Position numbers and translations under genes: made by a program | Origin: Ophiodon elongatus | Lineage: Eukaryota; Chordata; Actinopteri; Perciformes; Hexagrammidae | Direction of reading: 5' to 3' | Length of the DNA stretch: 64,000 bases | Assembly: GCA_016806645.1 (NCBI GenBank) | Contig: JACSYO010001280.1 | Location: 1 to 64,000 of the forward strand | In this document: one piece after another, positions 59,382 through 64,000 of the stretch | How positions within the stretch are numbered: the first letter of the stretch is position 1 | Layout: each line of letters begins with the position of its first letter | The notes under the pieces: model-generated | What the model saw: only the letters and a program-made list of their open reading frames with translations | Database searches by the model: none | Told to the model about the DNA's origin: nothing

Positions 59382-61515
59382 CATCATTGCTGATTACCGT
59401 TTGAAGAGGCATTATTGCATGACTGCCATCACTGGCATGAAAAAGTACTTCTTGATTCTTTTCAAAGAAGCCTTGTACAGCTTCAGATGAACTTACTATC
59501 AGATTTTATTTTGCTTAAAGATATTTATGACAGTGGATTAGGTCTGTCAATCTTAACACGTTTCTGGGTGGGGATGTTCAGGACCAAGTAAAATCAGTCA
59601 CGTTGGGAAGTATAACCATTAAATCACTCTCACTATTGTCTGAATACAGTTTTAGCTCTAGATTTCACTGGACTGGATCTAAATACTTCTCGAATTCATG
59701 TTTAGGTTTCACTTCCTACCATAGCATGAAATAACACTGCATATCAATATCAGAGAACATATTGTAAAGGGAACAACTGTCTTAAATTAAATGAAGGAAG
59801 ACATTTAGGTCATTTTGGGCTGCACAACCTAACCGTGAACAAATAGGCCAAGATTTTTATTATCAGGATATACATGGCATATATATGTCAAAAACATGGC
59901 ACTGTCAATTTTCTTATTCATATAAAGTGTTTTTATCTATTTCATGCATACCTGTATTCTGTGAGATTTCTTGTTGTTTGTAATTTCTGTCAGAAACTTT
60001 AAAATGATCAGAATACAAAATCTTTGAAGAATTTAAATTGTCCTCGTGTGATGTTTTGCAATTTTGGTGGGTAAAGAGAAAGTGTATCAGGGCATGTTTA
60101 ATGTCAGGAGCTTTAATTAAAGCACCATTTATATTAACAGAAAATCAAACCCTGCCGTGTTTCATATACATTCCAATAGCATCACGATCAACCGGTCTTG
60201 TTGTGCCAGTGAATCAGGGTTTGTTCATCAGAACTGGGAGTGGCATTTTACATATGCGATTCTTTTCTATTCAAACACTGCCAAGCCTGAGAAACACATT
60301 GTTCTTAAATCCAATCTAATAATTATTCCGTGTGAACACTGTTTGAGTTGACTAATAGTGCTGAAACATGAGAGCACAGCTACTCTCACATTTTCTTTTT
60401 TTCATTCTTTTTTTATTGAAAGTAGGCATCAATTAGATATTTACAGATGTCTTTCAGATAGTTGACATTGCATGTGCAGGTTTTAAATGATGCTCATTTT
60501 GTTTGTAATTTCTGTCAGAAACTTTAAAATGATCAGAATACAAAATCTTTGAAGAATTTAAATTGTCTCTCGTGTGATGTTTTGCAATTTTGGTGGGTAA
60601 AGAGAAAGTGTATCAGGGCATGTTTAATGTCAGGAGCTTTAATTAAAGCACCATTTATATTAACAGAAAATCAAACCCTGCGTGTGATTTCCTATAATTA
60701 CAATTCACAATCCTACGATTGGTGCAGATATAAATCTGAAAATATCCATTTGACTGGCTGGAATATTTCAGGAAGGGATCCATAAGCATCCTACGATCAA
60801 CCGGTCTTAACTGTTGTTGTGCTCGTGAATCACGTTTTGTTTATCAGAACTGGGAGTGTTGCATAGTTAACATTATGAGATTATTTTCTATTCAAACACT
60901 GCCAGACGGCCTGAGGGACACGTTGTTCTTAAATCACCTCCAACTGAAATAATCACTAGCATCAAAACCAGCATCAACAGAGTCTATTCATAACGCCTCT
61001 CACGTCAACGTTTTTCTGCAACCATGAGCAGTGAATATACCAGCAGTGAAATTGTGAATTCATGTTAAACTTTGTCATTTGATGCTTGATAAATATGTAC
61101 ACAGTGAAAATTAAATATCTTGTCATGAAAAAGAATTACTAAAGAATTTGATTAATTATAATTTATGAAGCACACCGCTTTTGTTCTTGTCCCGCAACTC
61201 TGGTCTCAATGGTAGTATATGTTACATTATATTTGGACAGTTAATTAATGTGTCAGGATTCTGATCATATTAGGCTCTTAGGTTTATTTTTCTGTGCCTT
61301 AATTTCGGATGTGAGTCGGTACGTTTACTCAAAGATCTGCTCTGTCTCGTAGTGGAGCTTCACATTACTGCTTTTAACATCGCCACGGTCTCTGAACATA
61401 TTAGACACACTGGTTATTAACTGGTTGTGGGAATAATAAACATATAAGAGTCTGTCCACTCTTGGTTAAAGGCTCTGGTTAAGCTGACCACATTTCTCTC
61501 TTTGGAGCAACAAGT
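59382..61515. other. Downstream region of gene E
   Basis: Up to about 60070 this is the conserved family 3' flank in inverted orientation, including the block also found downstream of gene C (about 21288-21750) that B and D lack. Beyond that it is AT-rich with a local duplication (59976-60310 and 60501-60940). I see no gene. Confidence 0.6.
59976..60940 (+). repeat. Local direct duplication, two copies about 525 bp apart
   Basis: G-T-T-T-G-T-A-A-T-T-T-C-T-G-T-C-A-G starts at 59976 and 60501, and the next 175 bp or so are nearly identical. Similarity resumes at G-A-T-C-A-A-C-C-G-G-T-C-T-T and A-G-A-A-C-T-G-G-G-A-G-T-G (about 60187-60242 and about 60795-60860), so the second copy carries extra sequence. 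Confidence 0.75.
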
Positions 61516-64000
61516 GAAATTAAAGCTGCGAGCAGCGATGATCGGGCCCTCGCGCCCCTGGCGACGTCGAGGCTACTTGCCGGACGCCGGTTGGCTAGAT
61601 TAAAGACTATTAAAGAGTTAAAATTGACATGCGGAAGTCTTCAAGCCATGATTCTCATCAAGCATGTCTAGTTTGGGAGAGTTTTGACAAAGTACAGTTG
61701 ATTTACAATAGCTTGATGTATGAACGCAAACCATGTAAAATAGCTGCCACACCACGTCCACGCAGTTCCATGAAACTCAAGGTTTTGATAACTTGTAATC
61801 ACTGAAGTATTTAAACTGTACTGACGGAATTTGAAGTGGATCTGATGAATTCCCTAGGAGGAGTTCGTTACAGAAAAGTGCAGAGAAATAGATAAAAATT
61901 AGCAAATAAATCACACAAAAATAAAAATGGCCGATTTCCGCTACGATTTAGAGCATGGTCCCAAGAGACTTTTGTTTAAGTCTACATGTGATACATGTGC
62001 CTACTAAATTCTGTCTATCTATGTTAAACGTACTGCGAGGGCTGCATCGTTGAAACTTGGTAGGGGGCGCTATCGTGCCAACATTCCACTTTGAAGCATT
62101 AAAATCACATAATTTAACTACATTTATGACTTTAAATGTGTGTGCCAACTTTAGTGACATTTCAAGCATGTTTAGTCCCTCAAAAGCACCTTCGTTGTTG
62201 ACGGCGAAGAAGGGGTCGCAACGGCAACGGCGTTACACGAAACCTCAAACGCTTTGTGGGCTGGCATTATAAAAGTCTTCCATTTGTGTGGAAGTAATTT
62301 GACGTCGATCTGATCTACCTACTAAGAAAACCAAGCTAAAGTATCAGTAAGTATCACTTGGCCTATCATCACCAAATGTACAGTATATATCCACATCGCT
62401 TCCATTAACTGACCCTATGATTTTCATTATTTTCAAACACTACGGGGCGATGCATTTATCCGCCCAATATTGGCTTTTTTTAGCATTTTTCATCATTTTT
62501 CATCATTTTCCAGTACCAGAACGATCTCCTCCTAAAGATTAAACCCGATTGACTTCAAATTCGGCTAGTATGATCTTGAGACCTTTGCAGTGAAAAGTTG
62601 TTAAAAGATTTACCTTGACCATTCGCCACGAGACAGGAAGTTGTTGTAATTCCGCCGTTCATTATCTTATCTGCTCCATATTACTCATATGTCATGACAT
62701 CCTGACCCTGAAGACATCCATATGATAATTTAGAATCAAAGTCATAGCGCCACCTAGTGGCAACAAAAATGAAATGTTTTACACTGGTATGCCCTGTTCT
62801 TCACAGATTAATCAGATCCCTCTCAAAGTTTGTCAGAAAAGTCTTAAGACGTTGATAATGCAACACGGTGAAGATTGTAAGAATTCGATGAAGGGCGGCG
62901 ACTCGGAGCATCGGCGAATATCAATCCTTCGCCGTGAGCGAATAAACCGATATAACTCGACTCCATATGATCAGATCATTTCCAAATTTCACATGTATGA
63001 TGAAACTCCAGGCTTGAAGACATGTACAGTCTAATTTTGAATCATAGTCATAGCGCCACCTACTGGTAACTGGAAGTAAAAGTTTCTATACTTTGGCTTG
63101 GTTTTCTTAGTAGGTAAAGTCGGCCATTTTTATTTTTGTGTGATTTATTTGCTAATTTTTGTCTATTTCTAGGCGCTTTTCTGGAACAAACTCGTCCTAG
63201 GGAATTTATCAGATCCACTTCGAATTTGGAAAGTATAATCTCAAAACCTTAATGATTAAAAGTTGTTAAAAGATTGTTGTTTTGTCAAAGCCTGTTGCCT
63301 TGGCGATGCATTCTTTGCCAGAAAAACAAAGGATTTTTTGAGGGGCTAAAGATGCTCAAAACACACCCAAACATTGCAGACACATTTAATGACCTAAATG
63401 TAGTTATATGATATGATTTTAATGCTTCAAAATATCAAATCGGCTCAATAGCGCCCCCTACAAAAGTCAACCAAATTTCGACAAAGCAGCTCTCGCAGTA
63501 GGTTAGACATAGATATACAAAATTTGGTAGGCGTATGTAGTACATCTAAACTTAAAAATAAGTCTCTTGGGACCATGTTCCAAACCATAGCATAAGCTGG
63601 CCATTTTGAATTTTGTGTCATTTGTTTAGTTTATTTTTGTCTATTTTGTAGGTGCTATTCTTTAACGAATTTCTCCTCGGGACTTTATCAGATCCACTTC
63701 AAATTTGGTAGGCATATGTAACACATGTCAACTTAAAAATAAGTCTCCAAGGACAATGCTCCAAACCGTACCAGAAGCCGGCCATCTTGAGTTTTGTGGG
63801 ATTTTTCCTTTTATCTTTGTCTATTTCTCTGCACTTTTCTGTAACGAACTCCTCCTAGGGAATTCATCAGATCCACTTCAAATTCCGTCAGTACAATCTA
63901 AATACCTCAGTGATTACAAGTGATTACATGAGTTTCATGGAACTGCGTGGACGTGGTGTGGCAGCTATTTTACATGGTTTGCGTTCATACATCAAGCTAT
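61516..64000. mobile_element. Left part of a long fold-back (inverted-repeat) element, continuing past the window
   Basis: A TTAA at about 61516 is followed by A-G-C-T-G-C-G-A-G-C-A-G-C-G, a start I know from abundant fish repeats. 61708-61870 is the reverse complement of about 63840-64000 (61708 pairs with 64000; coordinate sum 125708) with very high identity, continuing less perfectly inward. Additional diverged copies of the same segment lie at about 63110-63220 and 63640-63720. The stretch contains many stops and no transposase. A TTAA target would suit piggyBac or Kolobok elements, but that is inference. Confidence 0.6.

Larger units (their letters stand above)
47715..60070. repeat. Inverted duplicate of the gene-family locus (carries gene E)
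   Basis: This block runs in the opposite orientation to the A-D loci. 47715-47780 and 49000-49090 are the reverse complement of 18840-19030; 49100-49590 of about 18240-18850; 52.9-55.3 kb of about 16.5-18.5 kb; 55.85-57.72 kb of 4.05-5.92 kb (coordinate sum 61775). 59.5-60.07 kb corresponds to the gene 3' flank near 9540-9960. It is interrupted by later insertions described separately. Confidence 0.8.

Noticed and set aside
61948..63923. Several 70-90 codon open frames near the right end
   Set aside because: They fall in the fold-back repeat and occur in its diverged copies with stops at different positions.

Overview
The window looks like teleost fish nuclear DNA. It is AT-rich and intron-bearing, with canonical GT-AG junctions and relics of fish-type hAT, LINE and LTR elements. 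There is no prokaryotic-style gene organisation. I cannot name the species.

The theme is one gene family in five copies: secreted, mucin-like proteins with a SEA domain and a C-terminal GPI-anchor-type signal. Each complete copy has (1) a 43-nt first coding exon with a short signal peptide, (2) one very large exon made of a coding minisatellite (18-nt Thr-Thr-Thr-Pro-Ala-Val units, or a mixed Thr/Ala/Pro/Val form) that runs into the first half of a SEA domain, (3) a short exon and a 146-nt exon finishing the SEA domain, and (4) a last exon encoding a hydrophobic tail that stops at once. Intron phases are 1-0-2-1. Copies A (1-4200, 3' part off the window), B (9959-15024), C (21955-30675) and D (36434-41591) lie on the minus strand. 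Copy E (57575-59381) is on the plus strand, head-to-head with D. Copy C has two SEA domains joined by a Thr/Pro/Ala linker.

Layout: 1-4200 gene A; 4201-9958 spacer with a LINE relic and a BED-finger-like fragment; 9959-15024 gene B; 15025-21954 diverged spacer; 21955-30675 gene C; 30676-36433 spacer, almost identical to 4201-9958; 36434-41591 gene D; 41592-47.7 kb D upstream DNA with a hAT transposase relic; about 47.7-60.07 kb an inverted copy of the family locus carrying gene E, interrupted by a non-autonomous hAT element and two solo LTRs; 60-64 kb diverse repeats and the left part of a long fold-back element.

Coordinates 4014-11409 match 30489-37884 at a constant offset of 26475 with almost no differences, so A-B and C-D form a very recent tandem duplication or an assembly duplication. 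Gene E is the only copy I can read through without a break. The long arrays of A-D all contain indels, concentrated near the ends of the duplicated block. Whether these are pseudogenes, hypervariable alleles or assembly errors in hard repeats is the main open question. The proteins would be heavily O-glycosylated, GPI-tethered surface or mucus molecules. Their SEA domain keeps an N-G-S-I-I sequence at the position of the known SEA self-cleavage site, so a shed mucin-like ectodomain is plausible.
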